64,000 nucleotides of DNA from Algoriphagus antarcticus (GCF_002150685.1 NZ_MSSW01000056.1:26562-90561); one strand, 5' to 3'; shown: positions 54,343-63,052, counted from the stretch's first letter. Notes: generated by a model from the letters alone, not told the origin. Numbers and translations are program-made.

Positions 54343-55020
54343 TTATAGGTTTGAATTCAGTCTTCCTGCGGTGTTCCTTATCTCCTTTCCCTCCAAAATA
54401 AAACTGTCATTATCATTCAAGCTGACGTAGACCATTGAGTCACCAACTTCTGCCAATGTATTAAATCCATTTGGATATAGCTTTCTGCCAATAGGATACA
54501 TCCAAGCAAAGTATTTATAATAAGAGAGCACGTGTAAAGCGCCTTCCATAGGTTTCATTACTCCTGGTCGATAGGCATAAACTTTTTTGAACGGAAGCTT
54601 CCTCAAATCATTCTCGGTTTTGCCTTTCACTCTTGCCCAATGGGAACGGCCTTTTTCGCTACTGTCTGTTCCTTGACCCGAGACATAAGTGAATGTCATT
54701 TCTGGATTCAGCTTTGCCAAAGTCGAAGCAAATGCTAGTGTGAGGTCATGGGTAATCTTCTCGTATTGTTCCTTGCTGATTCCAAGAGATGAAATTCCGG
54801 CACAGAAGAAACAGGCATCAAAACCGGCTAGTTGATCGGCTACAGCACTCAAATCGGTAAAATCTTTATGAATTAGTTCGACCAGTTTAGGATGTTGATG
54901 TCCATTTGGTTTCCGACTGATTGCCAATACCCTTTCGACAGTTGGATTTTCCAGGCAGCGCTGCATGACACCTTCGCCCACCATGCCAGTAGTTCCTGTG
55001 ATGATTATTTTAAGTCCCAT
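54343..55020 (-). CDS. NAD(P)-binding Rossmann protein (extended/atypical SDR)
   Basis: A 225-residue protein with an N-terminal TGTTGMVGEGV dinucleotide loop, a DLSAVADQLAGFDACFFCAG strand pair, YVSGQGTDSS and HWARVKGKTENDLRKL, where the usual YxxxK is replaced by a variant with WxxxK-like spacing. This resembles the HTATIP2/YwnB-type atypical SDRs. Its function is unknown. It starts 212 bases from the NYN-LOTUS gene, on the same strand. Confidence 0.8.
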   Translation of the reverse strand: MGLKIIITGTTGMVGEGVMQRCLENPTVERVLAISRKPNGHQHPKLVELIHKDFTDLSAVADQLAGFDACFFCAGISSLGISKEQYEKITHDLTLAFASTLAKLNPEMTFTYVSGQGTDSSEKGRSHWARVKGKTENDLRKLPFKKVYAYRPGVMKPMEGALHVLSYYKYFAWMYPIGRKLYPNGFNTLAEVGDSMVYVSLNDNDSFILEGKEIRNTAGRLNSNL

Positions 55021-55232
55021 GTTTTGTTTTGTCGGATGTCGGGAGCCCGATGACCCATGTAACTTTCTTGCTAGTGTGAACTACTTATTGTTTTACTTTT
55101 ATTTCTTTTCTAATAAACACAGCAAAGCATCCAAGGATTGACTAAACTTTACTATGCGGACATATCGGGCATCGGACATTGAGCACTTGTCAACCCAAAC
55201 GGTCATCGGACACCCGTCATTTTTCACCCAGC

Positions 55233-56024
55233 CTACTTCAATTTTATAAGCGGGTAATTCAGGCCATTTACTTCATTTTTCATCACCTGATATTTTTTCA
55301 AACTCTTGAAAAGCTCTGTCAAGTTTCTGAAACCATAGGATCGCGGGTCAAAACTTGGGTCTATCTTTCGAAGAGAAGCACCGATTTTTGCGATGTGAAT
55401 TGCTTCTTCTTCATCCGAGGATATTTCAAAAGCCTTGTCGATGATGTCTAAATCTAGATCTGGAGTTTCCTTTACTGGATTTTCCTTCTTGACTTCCTCC
55501 TCTACTACCACATTCTTTCGGGTAGTGCTCGCCTGACTTTTCTCAGTTTTCTTATTCTCCGCTCTGTTGTTTTCTTCTTTGGCTTGCGGAGAAAGGTTCT
55601 CAGCATACGTAAAAATCTCACAAGACTGCACGAAAGCTTTTGGGGTAATTCTCCGCCCGATTCCCATCACAAACATCCCTTCTTCACGGATTCTTTTCGC
55701 CAAACCTGTGTAATCAGAATCTGAGGAAACGATACAAAATCCGTCCACACTTCCACTATGCAAAATGTCCATCGCATCGATGATCATCGAGCTGTCAGTG
55801 GAGTTTTTTCCTGTAGTGTAGGAGAATTTCTGGATGGGACTGAAAGAATGTAGGTTGATCATTTCCTTCCAACTGTTCATATGAGGCGTAGTCCAGTCCC
55901 CGTAAATCCTACGAATGGTTGCTTTTCCGTATTTGGAAACTTCTTCAAGTATTTCCTTGATCAATCTTGCTTGAGCGTTGTCACCGTCGATCAGCACGGC
56001 GATATTGAATTTATTTTCTTTCAT
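55233..56024 (-). CDS. NYN-domain RNase with C-terminal OST-HTH/LOTUS domain
   Basis: A 263-residue cytoplasmic protein. The PIN-like NYN nuclease domain (about 1-150) shows VLIDGDNAQ with D13/D15, a KNSTDSSMIIDAMDIL block and IVSSDSDYTGLAKRIRE, placing the four acidic residues of the metal site. A lysine/glutamate-rich linker (about 150-195) leads to an OST-HTH/LOTUS domain (about 200-260, ASLRKIDPSFDPRSYGFRN), an RNA-binding wing. This pair of domains suggests structured-RNA processing or decay; targets are unknown in bacteria. Confidence 0.88.
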   Translation of the reverse strand: MKENKFNIAVLIDGDNAQARLIKEILEEVSKYGKATIRRIYGDWTTPHMNSWKEMINLHSFSPIQKFSYTTGKNSTDSSMIIDAMDILHSGSVDGFCIVSSDSDYTGLAKRIREEGMFVMGIGRRITPKAFVQSCEIFTYAENLSPQAKEENNRAENKKTEKSQASTTRKNVVVEEEVKKENPVKETPDLDLDIIDKAFEISSDEEEAIHIAKIGASLRKIDPSFDPRSYGFRNLTELFKSLKKYQVMKNEVNGLNYPLIKLK

Positions 56025-56173
56025 GGATAAAAATGTAGTGTTTAATCCCTAATGCTAGCAATTAGCAAGCCGATGTTCGATTGGGAAGAGGTAAATGCCA
56101 GAACAGGTGCTCCAGTAGTTTCCATAGCTAAGCTGTTTGATTGCTAACCTAATTTTTCTGTCAAGAATCAATT

Positions 56174-57505
56174 TTAATCCATTCTGACAAGCTGAGCGCT
56201 CGTTTCGGCTGGCGAAATAGAATAGTGCACATAATTTCCTTTACTATCTGATAAAACTTCAAGAGGGCTGTTTCCTTCTTTTTGCATCAAGCTTACGTCT
56301 TTCCAACCTTCAGGTAGATACGTTTTTAGTGTTAAGGGAATGTCATATATATTGGGGTTCAAATCTGATGTTAGAGTAATTCTAATTTCATTTGCGTCAA
56401 GTTCGGCGCTGATTTTTGTCGCTTTTCTTTCCCGAAGGTATTTGGTGACATCTCCAAATGTTGCAATCCAAAGAGAATCCTTATTTTCTTTTATATACCC
56501 GAAGTACTCCTTTAATTCACCTGTGGTCAACGGTTCCCATCCGTAATCTTCAACACCATGAATGACCAAGACTAGCCAGATATTGTCATGTGCTTTCACA
56601 GTGTCTGTCCAGGATTTCATCTGATCAATTCCTGAATTGCTAAGAGCGCCTCTTTGCCACTGAACATATTCCTTTTTGGTGTTTCCAGGTTGACTTTTGC
56701 TACCTCGATTTATTTCTTCCAGCCAGTCTTCAGGCATTCGGTTTCGTAGTGCCGGATAGATTTTGTAAGCATACTCCATGACTCGTTCATTCTCTGTACC
56801 ATAAGGCCCTTCTGCGGAAAAGGTAGATTCCTCGCCCATAAACTTCGCTAAGTCAGCTTTGCTTTGCTCCAATTCATAGCGCATATTCACTTCATCAAGC
56901 ACCGCTAGTTTAGGATGAGTGACTGTGTGCGAAGAGATTTCATGACCTTGCTCGGCGTAAGACTTGTATTGCTCCCAGCTTGTGGTGTCCACTGGATTGT
57001 TATGAAAAACCACGTCATCAGTATTTCTCATTCTACTGTTTCGTATTTTTTCATAGCCTTCATCCAGAAGTTCATATGCTTCAGCTATTCTGCCGGCTTC
57101 ATAAAGTGACCCGACGTTTGCATGATATTCCTCGGCTTCGGTAGTTCCTGTAAAAGCAATCAGAGAGGCTCGCTCAAAGAAATTGGTAGAATCAGTTTTG
57201 ATTGTTGAAGTTTCTGAAATGATCGTTTTTGGATCTCTTCCAATGAATTTTCCTTTTCCGGATCCTTCCACTTTTCCAGTGATGATGAAAAAAGTAGCTG
57301 GAAGATTTAAGCTGTCCATTATTGGCTTTGCGATGGTGAATTGGTTAATGATGCCATCATCATACGTGATGGAAATCGCGCCATTCTTGCTTTCAGGCCA
57401 TTTAGTGATTTCTGTCTGCGCTGACCAGTCCTTTGTTTGATTGGTGCATGATATAGTGAGTAATAAAACAGCAAAGAAAATTCCTAGTGATGATAAGGTG
57501 TTCAT
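56174..57505 (-). CDS. Polysaccharide deacetylase family lipoprotein
   Basis: A 443-residue lipoprotein (lipobox TISC, C20). The NodB homology domain has the metal/catalytic TYDDG at 47-51 and HEISSHTVTH supplying the zinc histidines, then a conserved VLVIHGVEDYGWEPL. A long insertion between these motifs (about 90-190) and a C-terminal beta domain (about 350-443) enlarge it beyond simple deacetylases. It probably removes N- or O-acetyl groups from a surface glycan. The upstream region (57506 onward) is the repeat-rich block, so its promoter must lie within repeats or very close. Confidence 0.88.
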   Translation of the reverse strand: MNTLSSLGIFFAVLLLTISCTNQTKDWSAQTEITKWPESKNGAISITYDDGIINQFTIAKPIMDSLNLPATFFIITGKVEGSGKGKFIGRDPKTIISETSTIKTDSTNFFERASLIAFTGTTEAEEYHANVGSLYEAGRIAEAYELLDEGYEKIRNSRMRNTDDVVFHNNPVDTTSWEQYKSYAEQGHEISSHTVTHPKLAVLDEVNMRYELEQSKADLAKFMGEESTFSAEGPYGTENERVMEYAYKIYPALRNRMPEDWLEEINRGSKSQPGNTKKEYVQWQRGALSNSGIDQMKSWTDTVKAHDNIWLVLVIHGVEDYGWEPLTTGELKEYFGYIKENKDSLWIATFGDVTKYLRERKATKISAELDANEIRITLTSDLNPNIYDIPLTLKTYLPEGWKDVSLMQKEGNSPLEVLSDSKGNYVHYSISPAETSAQLVRMD

Positions 57506-57522
57506 TTTTTATAAGGTTGTTG

Positions 57523-57561
57523 TTTAACCACGGAGTACGCGGCGGATAACGCGGAGAGCGC
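57523..57561. repeat. Dispersed CGCGGAGAGCGC-type repeat, copy 2
   Basis: Same TTAACCAC start and CGCGGAGAGCGC end as at 6727-6760, located just before the deacetylase gene start on the minus strand. Confidence 0.5.
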
Positions 57562-57598
57562 AACTAGTATGGTCTGCGTAGAACCCCAAGGCACTCTT

Positions 57599-58014
57599 CC
57601 GAAGATAATTAATTGTCTTCAGAACTTAATGGACTGTTTACTGAAGGCAACACGGTAAACTCCGATCTCAACTGGAGACACAGAATGGGGATAAAATATT
57701 CCAAAGTTCGACACCCTTCGGGGTCGTTTGGAATCGTGTGTGTTTCGTTTTATCCATGGGTTGCACCCATGGCTATTCATGGTTCGATCCTTTCAGGATC
57801 GCTAATCTGAACCATAGTATTTACGCCGGTTAATTTCCGAAATCATGACCATTGCGGAATGATCGATTTAAAGTGACCACGAAGTGGTCGAACCTTTCAA
57901 TAACCGCGGGTGAAACCCGTGGGGAAGCGGAGTTTAATAATAAATCCCAAACCTGATAGGGGTTGAACTATTGAGAAAGAATTACAAATTCTAGGAAATA
58001 AAAAGGTGTAGTTA
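57599..58014. repeat. 416-nt hairpin-rich element, copy 1
   Basis: First of two direct repeats with a 471-nt period. Nested palindromes are: ATTCCAAA...TTTGGAAT enclosing CCC-TTCG-GGG (57698-57734); CCATGGGT-TGC-ACCCATGG (57754-57772); ATGGTTC...GAACCAT enclosing GATCCT-TTC-AGGATC (57779-57815); GACCAC-GAA-GTGGTC (57875-57889); CCGCGGGT-GAA-ACCCGTGG (57904-57922); and AGGTGTA-GT-TACACCT at the end (58004-58019). No convincing reading frame runs through it. Confidence 0.85.
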
Positions 58015-58069
58015 CACCTAGCTAAGGTCTACGCTCAGTGGGGGACTTTTCATATTTGTGAAGTACCAT

Positions 58070-58485
58070 CCGAAGGTAATTAATTGTCTTCAGAACATAT
58101 TTGACTGGCTATTGAAGGTAACTCGGTAAACTCCGATCTCAACTGGAGACACAGACTGGGGATAAAATATTCCAAAGTTCGACACCCTTCGGGGTCGTTT
58201 GGAATCGTGTGTGTTTCGTTTTATCCATGGGTTGCACCCATGGCTATTCATGGTTCGATCCTTTCAGGATCGCTAATCTGAACCATAGTATTTACGCCGG
58301 TTAATTTCCGAAATCATGACCATTGCGGAATGATCGATTTAAAGTGACCACGAAGTGGTCGAACCTTTCAATAACCGCGGGTGAAACCCGTGGGGAAGCG
58401 GAGTTTAATAATAAATCCCAAACCTGATAGGGGTTGAACTATTGAGAAAGAATTACAAATTCTAGGAAATAAAAAGGTGTAGTTA
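58070..58485. repeat. 416-nt hairpin-rich element, copy 2
   Basis: Offset 471 from copy 1 at both ends. From about base 60 of the unit onward it is nearly identical, while the first 60 bases differ at a dozen positions. The terminal AGGTGTAGT arm here pairs with ACTACACCT (58505-58513) across a larger loop, so the end hairpin is rearranged. A further 200 gene-free bases follow before the dienelactone hydrolase terminator. Confidence 0.85.
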
Positions 58486-58691
58486 ATCTTGATCGCTTTA
58501 CAGCACTACACCTAGTCCAACTCAAGGTCTACCTTCACTTGAAAGACTTCACTCGTTTGGGATAGTTTCATTCACTTGGTTTTTTTAAACTTCTAAGTTT
58601 ACTAAGGAGGGATCGCTTGATAACTTTAAGTTCCGGTCTGTGGACTCAGAGATCCAAGAGATCGAAATTCTACTTTTCTTCGTAATAGAGC

Positions 58692-58720
58692 TAAAAAAAG
58701 GAGTGCTGTCTAGTACTCCT
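58692..58720 (-). terminator. Terminator of the dienelactone hydrolase gene
   Basis: On the minus strand AGGAGTACT pairs with AGTGCTCCT-type arm (AGGAGTGCT on plus) around a 4-nt loop, followed by seven T residues, 20 bases after the stop. Confidence 0.75.
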
Positions 58721-58740
58721 AATTAATGACAAGTAGGTCT

Positions 58741-59628
58741 TTATCCCAATTTCTCCTTAAAGAACCCGATGGTTCTTTCCCAAGCTAAAGTTGCCGCCGC
58801 CTCATCGTATCTCGGCGTGGTATTGTTGTGAAATCCGTGATTAACCTCTGGATAAATAAATGCCTGATTTTCTACATTATTGGCTTCGAGGGCTTTTTCA
58901 TAAGCTGGCCAACCAGCATTTACCCGCTCATCCAGTGCAGCAAAGTGGAGCATCAAGGGTGATTTGATTTGCGCTGCTTCTTCCGCTGATGGCTGACCTC
59001 CGTAGAAAGGAACTGAAGCATTCAATGTTGGAATTCGTACAGCCATCATATTTGAGATCCAACCACCGAAGCAAAATCCTACTACTCCAACTTTTCCATT
59101 GCAATCCGGATGCGCTTTCAAGTAATCATAAGCTGCAATAAAGTCTTCCAGCATTTCGTCACGGTCTCTTGTGCTTTGCAGAGTACGACCTTCATCGTCA
59201 TTGCCAGGATAGCCTCCAAGTGGAGTCAGCGCATCGGGAGCCAAAGAAATAAATCCTGCTACAGCAGTTCTTCTTCCCACGTCTTCGATATAAGGATTCA
59301 AACCTCTGTTTTCATGCACCACTACCACTCCCGGTACTTTGCCTGAAGTTCCTGTTGGTGTGGAAAGAAGTCCTTTTATTTTTCCTCCACCTTTAGGGGA
59401 ATCATACATGATGTAATCCGAGTCAAGACGCGGATCATCGGATTTGATCGTGCGGGTGTCTTCATAGTTTGGCATCATCGCACTCATCAAAGCAGCGACT
59501 GTGACGCCTCCGACTGCATAAGCAGACAGCTTTTCTATAAATTGTCTTCGCTCCAGTTTATTGTGAGCATAGGCATCATAAAGGTCAAAAACCTCCTGAT
59601 TGATATCTTCTTTTCTTAATTCTTTCAT
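58741..59628 (-). CDS. Dienelactone hydrolase family protein, probably exported
   Basis: A 295-residue alpha/beta hydrolase. The start is ATG 59628 (MKELRKEDINQ), because the frame upstream to 59697 lies in the leader. A basic ERRQFIEKL motif followed by a short hydrophobic stretch (about 28-50) looks like a Tat-type signal. Catalytic features are VVVHENRGLN, the cysteine nucleophile in GFCFGG, a late LDERVN Asp and VNHGFHN His. Family members hydrolyse lactones or esters; the substrate here is open. It shares its leader with the GH88 operon, which suggests common control. Confidence 0.88.
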   Translation of the reverse strand: MKELRKEDINQEVFDLYDAYAHNKLERRQFIEKLSAYAVGGVTVAALMSAMMPNYEDTRTIKSDDPRLDSDYIMYDSPKGGGKIKGLLSTPTGTSGKVPGVVVVHENRGLNPYIEDVGRRTAVAGFISLAPDALTPLGGYPGNDDEGRTLQSTRDRDEMLEDFIAAYDYLKAHPDCNGKVGVVGFCFGGWISNMMAVRIPTLNASVPFYGGQPSAEEAAQIKSPLMLHFAALDERVNAGWPAYEKALEANNVENQAFIYPEVNHGFHNNTTPRYDEAAATLAWERTIGFFKEKLG

Positions 59629-59754
59629 GTGTTTATAATTGTTTTTTGAATGGGCACTACCTGTCTCGATATATCGGGATGGAATCTCGCATGGCATCCC
59701 GATAGCTATCAGGACATCACTCTCTGTAACGCTTGAGTCATGCCCGATTTCATG
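59624..59754 (-). promoter_or_regulatory. Conserved leader, copy 2 (dienelactone hydrolase)
   Basis: Exact 26-base match to copy 1 at 59624-59649, then the TGGAATCTCGCAT block (59680-59692), a TCTCTGT word, and CATGCCCGATTTCATG (59739-59754). Compared with copy 1 the core block is flanked by an added inverted pair ATCGGGATG / CATCCCGAT (59674-59682 and 59695-59703). Confidence 0.65.
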
Positions 59755-59993
59755 GTTTTGGTTATAAGGCTAGATGGGTAATTTACTAAAATGTCAGAAG
59801 CAATTATATGCGCTCATGTAATTTATGGGTGACTATGAGACGTTTCAAGGTGATGGCTACTTCGGTCTTCCATAGCTACATGCAAAGTAAGTAGGACAGC
59901 TCCTAACTGAATTTTGCTGACCTTAGGAATACAGATACCCAGATAAGAAATATTTTCTTACGAAATTGCACACGTAAATCAGCTCTATACATC
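59755..59993. other. Gap between the leader and the radical SAM gene
   Basis: Together with the leader this is 365 gene-free bases. I see no clear promoter box for the rightward radical SAM gene. Confidence 0.35.
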
Positions 59994-62168
59994 TTGGCTT
60001 CAAAAATACTTTTCATCACCCCACCTTTCACCCAGTTAAATACGCCATATCCTGCAACGGCTTATTTGAAAGGATATCTCAATCAAATTGGTGTAGAATC
60101 GAATCAGGTGGATTTGGGAATAGAGGTGATTTTGCAACTGTTTTCTAAAACTGGCTTAACCAAAATCTTCCATCAGATTGAAGCCAATCAGGCAAATTTG
60201 TCGGATAATGCTGCACGGATTGTTCGTCTGAAGGCCAATTATCTACAAACGATAGACCCTGTCATAGCTTTTCTTCAGGATAAAAACCCAACGTTTGCCT
60301 ATAGAGTTGCCGAAGGAGATTATCTGCCTGAAGCAAGTCGATTTGTGCAGTTGGATGATTTGGAGTGGGCTTTTGGGACACTGGGAATTCGTGATAAAGC
60401 CAGGTACTTTGCGACACTTTATCTGGAAGATATCGGAGATCTGATCACAGAGCAGATTGATTCTAATTTTGGATTTAGCCGCTATGCTGAGCGATTGGGG
60501 CTATCAGCCAATTCCTTTGACGAGATGCATGAAGCGCTGCATCAGGAATCTGGCTTGATTGATGAGTTGCTTTGTGATTTGCTGGAGCGAAAAATCCAGC
60601 AGTATCAGCCCACTTCCGTGGCGTTTTCAGTGCCTTTTCCAGGAAATCTTTATGGCGCATTCAAGTGCGGTCAATATCTAAAAAAACATCATCCCGAACT
60701 TGGGCTCTGGATGGGTGGCGGTTACCCAAATACAGAATTGCGCTCACTGAAAGAAGCTAGAGTTTTTGACTACGTAGACTTCATCGTGCTGGATGACGGA
60801 GAAGCTCCAATACGGCTATTGTTGGATCATCTGGATGGGAAAATCCCTTTGAATGAGCTGAAAAGAACTTTTACTCGGATTGATGGTGAAGTGACTTATT
60901 GCAATAGCAATGCTGTAAAAGATGTCTCTCAGCGCGAAGTAGGGACACCTGATTACAGCGATTTGCTGATCAGGGATTACCTCTCCGTGATAGAAGTGGC
61001 TAATCCGATGCATAGACTTTGGTCGGATGGTCGCTGGAACAAGATGACTCTGGCGCATGGATGTTATTGGGGAAAATGTACTTTTTGTGATGTGTCGCTG
61101 GATTATATTGGAAGATATGAGCCAATCACGGCCTCTATATTATGTGATCGTATAGAAGAAATTATCGCTCAAACTGGCCAAAATGGCTTCCACTTTGTCG
61201 ATGAGGCTGCACCTCCTGCTTTGATGCGGGATTTGGCCATTGAGATATTGAGAAGACAACTTTCTGTGACATGGTGGACGAATATTAGATTTGAAAGTAG
61301 TTTTTCATCCGATCTGTGTCGCTTGTTGAGAGCTTCTGGATGTATAGCCGTTTCAGGAGGTTTGGAAGTAGCGTCCGATCGGCTTTTGGCACTGATCAAA
61401 AAGGGGGTCACCGTTTCGCAAGTGGCTCAAGTGACCAATCATTTTACCCAAGCGGGAATCATGGTTCATGCTTATCTCATGTATGGTTTTCCAACTCAAT
61501 CTGCACAAGAGACGATAGATTCTTTGGAAATGGTGAGGCAGTTGATAGAGGCAGGAGTGATCCAATCTGGTTTCTGGCATCGCTTTGCAATGACTGCACA
61601 TAGCCCAGTTGGTCTCGATCCAAAAGCTTTCGGAGCGGTCAATCTTATGCCTGTCGCAGGTTCTTTTGCCAATAATGATCTGCCTCATGACGATCCCACG
61701 GGAGCTGATCATGAGCTATATGGTGAAGGACTTCGCAAATCACTTTTCAATTACATGCACGGAGTCTGCTTTGATGTGCCACTTCATGAGTGGTTCGATT
61801 CCAAAGTCCCCAAAACCACTGTCCCCAAGAACTTTATCTCAGACGAAATCAGGAACGAGCCAGCAGTGCCATATCAGGACAGGAAGCGGATTATTTGGGT
61901 TGGAGCTCAGCCAGAACTACAACTCTTCGAAGAGGACGAGCATTCGGAATTGATCTTCTCCGGGAAAAAAGAAGATTTTGCAATGGAGCTTCCGCTTGAT
62001 TTGGGGAAATGGGTCAGTGAAATGTTACAGACTGTCGGTTACGATCAAAAGCTCAATACGCTGAAACCCATTCGGGAAAGTTACGAGTCAGAGTTTGGGG
62101 ACTTGGAAGAGTTGCTTGAATCTGAAGTTTGGGAAATACTCAGAGAGCAGGGATTACTGGTGTTTTAA
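59994..62168 (+). CDS. B12-binding-type radical SAM protein with C-x4-C-x2-C cluster motif
   Basis: A 724-residue cytoplasmic enzyme. The N-terminal region begins with FITPPFTQLNTPYPATAYL and has a cobalamin-binding-like Rossmann pattern further on (SVAFSVPFPGNLYGAF, LWMGGGYPNTEL, DDGEAP). The radical SAM domain has its cluster cysteines C357, C362 and C365 in HGCYWGKCTFC, a four-residue first gap instead of the usual three. GGLEVASDRLL and AYLMYGFPTQSAQETIDS are further family elements, and about 200 C-terminal residues are specific. The start is a TTG with no ATG nearby. The reaction is unknown; neighbours give no hint. Confidence 0.85.
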   Translation: MASKILFITPPFTQLNTPYPATAYLKGYLNQIGVESNQVDLGIEVILQLFSKTGLTKIFHQIEANQANLSDNAARIVRLKANYLQTIDPVIAFLQDKNPTFAYRVAEGDYLPEASRFVQLDDLEWAFGTLGIRDKARYFATLYLEDIGDLITEQIDSNFGFSRYAERLGLSANSFDEMHEALHQESGLIDELLCDLLERKIQQYQPTSVAFSVPFPGNLYGAFKCGQYLKKHHPELGLWMGGGYPNTELRSLKEARVFDYVDFIVLDDGEAPIRLLLDHLDGKIPLNELKRTFTRIDGEVTYCNSNAVKDVSQREVGTPDYSDLLIRDYLSVIEVANPMHRLWSDGRWNKMTLAHGCYWGKCTFCDVSLDYIGRYEPITASILCDRIEEIIAQTGQNGFHFVDEAAPPALMRDLAIEILRRQLSVTWWTNIRFESSFSSDLCRLLRASGCIAVSGGLEVASDRLLALIKKGVTVSQVAQVTNHFTQAGIMVHAYLMYGFPTQSAQETIDSLEMVRQLIEAGVIQSGFWHRFAMTAHSPVGLDPKAFGAVNLMPVAGSFANNDLPHDDPTGADHELYGEGLRKSLFNYMHGVCFDVPLHEWFDSKVPKTTVPKNFISDEIRNEPAVPYQDRKRIIWVGAQPELQLFEEDEHSELIFSGKKEDFAMELPLDLGKWVSEMLQTVGYDQKLNTLKPIRESYESEFGDLEELLESEVWEILREQGLLVF

Positions 62169-62193
62169 GCATAGCCAATTTGCTTATGTTTTC

Positions 62194-62208
62194 TTCCCGA
62201 TTCGGGAA
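62194..62208. repeat. TTCCCGA palindrome
   Basis: TTCCCGA-T-TCGGGAA, 26 bases after the radical SAM stop. The same TCCCGA/TCGGGA arms occur at 59674-59703 and 63781-63800, a small family of intergenic inverted repeats. Confidence 0.5.
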
Positions 62209-62384
62209 ATCACCCTCGTCTCAAATCGGGATATTTCTTACACATAAAATAACTGAAAAGTGACTTCCCGCTCATTTTGTGATCTATTTTAGAAGTTGGA
62301 ACTGAGTTTTTGAAATGGAAAATGCTCTGGCACAACTTATGGATCGGTGCCAGAGCAATCATTTCAAAACTAAAATCCCCCAAC

Positions 62385-62504
62385 ATGAATAATCTTTTCA
62401 AAGGACTAATCGCAGGCTATGGCGCCTACAAACTAGGTGGCGGATGCCTCGGTACAATCTTGGTATTTGTTGTAATCTTTTTGCTTTTGGGACAGTGTAG
62501 CTAG
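62385..62504 (+). CDS. Small membrane protein, 39 residues
   Basis: From ATG 62385 the product is 39 residues: a glycine-rich first part (GLIAGYGAYKLGGGCLG) and one membrane helix (about 18-36) ending LLLGQCS. The frame extends upstream to 62310 but the added part is poorer. A small protein of this form is seen in Bacteroidota genomes; no role is known to me. Initiation at 62385 is preferred for composition. Confidence 0.55.
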   Translation: MNNLFKGLIAGYGAYKLGGGCLGTILVFVVIFLLLGQCS

Positions 62505-62531
62505 GCGATATTTATCAAAGTAAGATCTATA

Positions 62532-62813
62532 TCACTCGTCCCATCTGAGGATCTGAGATACTGTCTTTACCGTTTCTAATCTACCGGCATAGGTGATTTC
62601 CAGTTGTGGATCTTCTTTGGAAGCAAGACTGATCTGATACCAGCCTTTGTGTTTCTTCGTATCCATCTTAAGGCTGGTTTCTTCTCCCGTTTTAAGTTTA
62701 AGTTCTTTGTGTAGCTTGAGGTAAACATAGTCTTTTGCAACCAAAGTCAACTTTGAAGAAGAAGTGTTTTTGATCTTTAGCTCAAGTTCATCAGTCGCTT
62801 TCTTATTCCGCAA
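62532..62813 (-). pseudogene. Phospholipase C C-terminal domain remnant
   Basis: A 93-residue frame starting with TTG at 62813 matches the C-terminal domain of bacterial phosphocholine-preferring phospholipase C: LELKIKNTSSSKLTL, then KGWYQISLASKEDP and YAGRLETVK. Upstream the same frame stays open for only about 21 more codons (FKAFSPSSKAALSANPP) to a TAA at about 62870, and no catalytic domain is seen. I take it as the tail of a deleted or truncated gene. An independently translated domain is the alternative. Confidence 0.55.
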
Positions 62814-63044
62814 AGGTGGATTTGCGCTTAACGCTGCTTTTGACGAAGGAGAGAAAGCTTTGAATTCCCTTTAGAAGCCATTTGGGCGTCAACGCCGATT
62901 AGGTCCAAGTCCATTTTCGAATTCGGGAATTGGCTTTGGAAAGAATTGCCAGCGCGAGACTTGACTATGTTTCCCTTTTTGTTAAGATTTTGAGGGGAAG
63001 CAGATAATTAAAACTGTCCCAGAGACTTAAGGTTTCTTGGGTAA

Positions 63045-63052
63045 TAATTTTG
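63045..63052 (+). promoter_or_regulatory. Candidate -7 box for the PycTM-like gene
   Basis: TAATTTTG matches TAnnTTTG, 30 bases before ATG 63083. No clear -33 TTTG at the right distance. Confidence 0.35.

Noticed and set aside
57599..58485. CRISPR array
   Set aside because: Only two long copies with a 55-nt spacer, internal hairpins and no short regular repeat-spacer pattern; no cas genes nearby.
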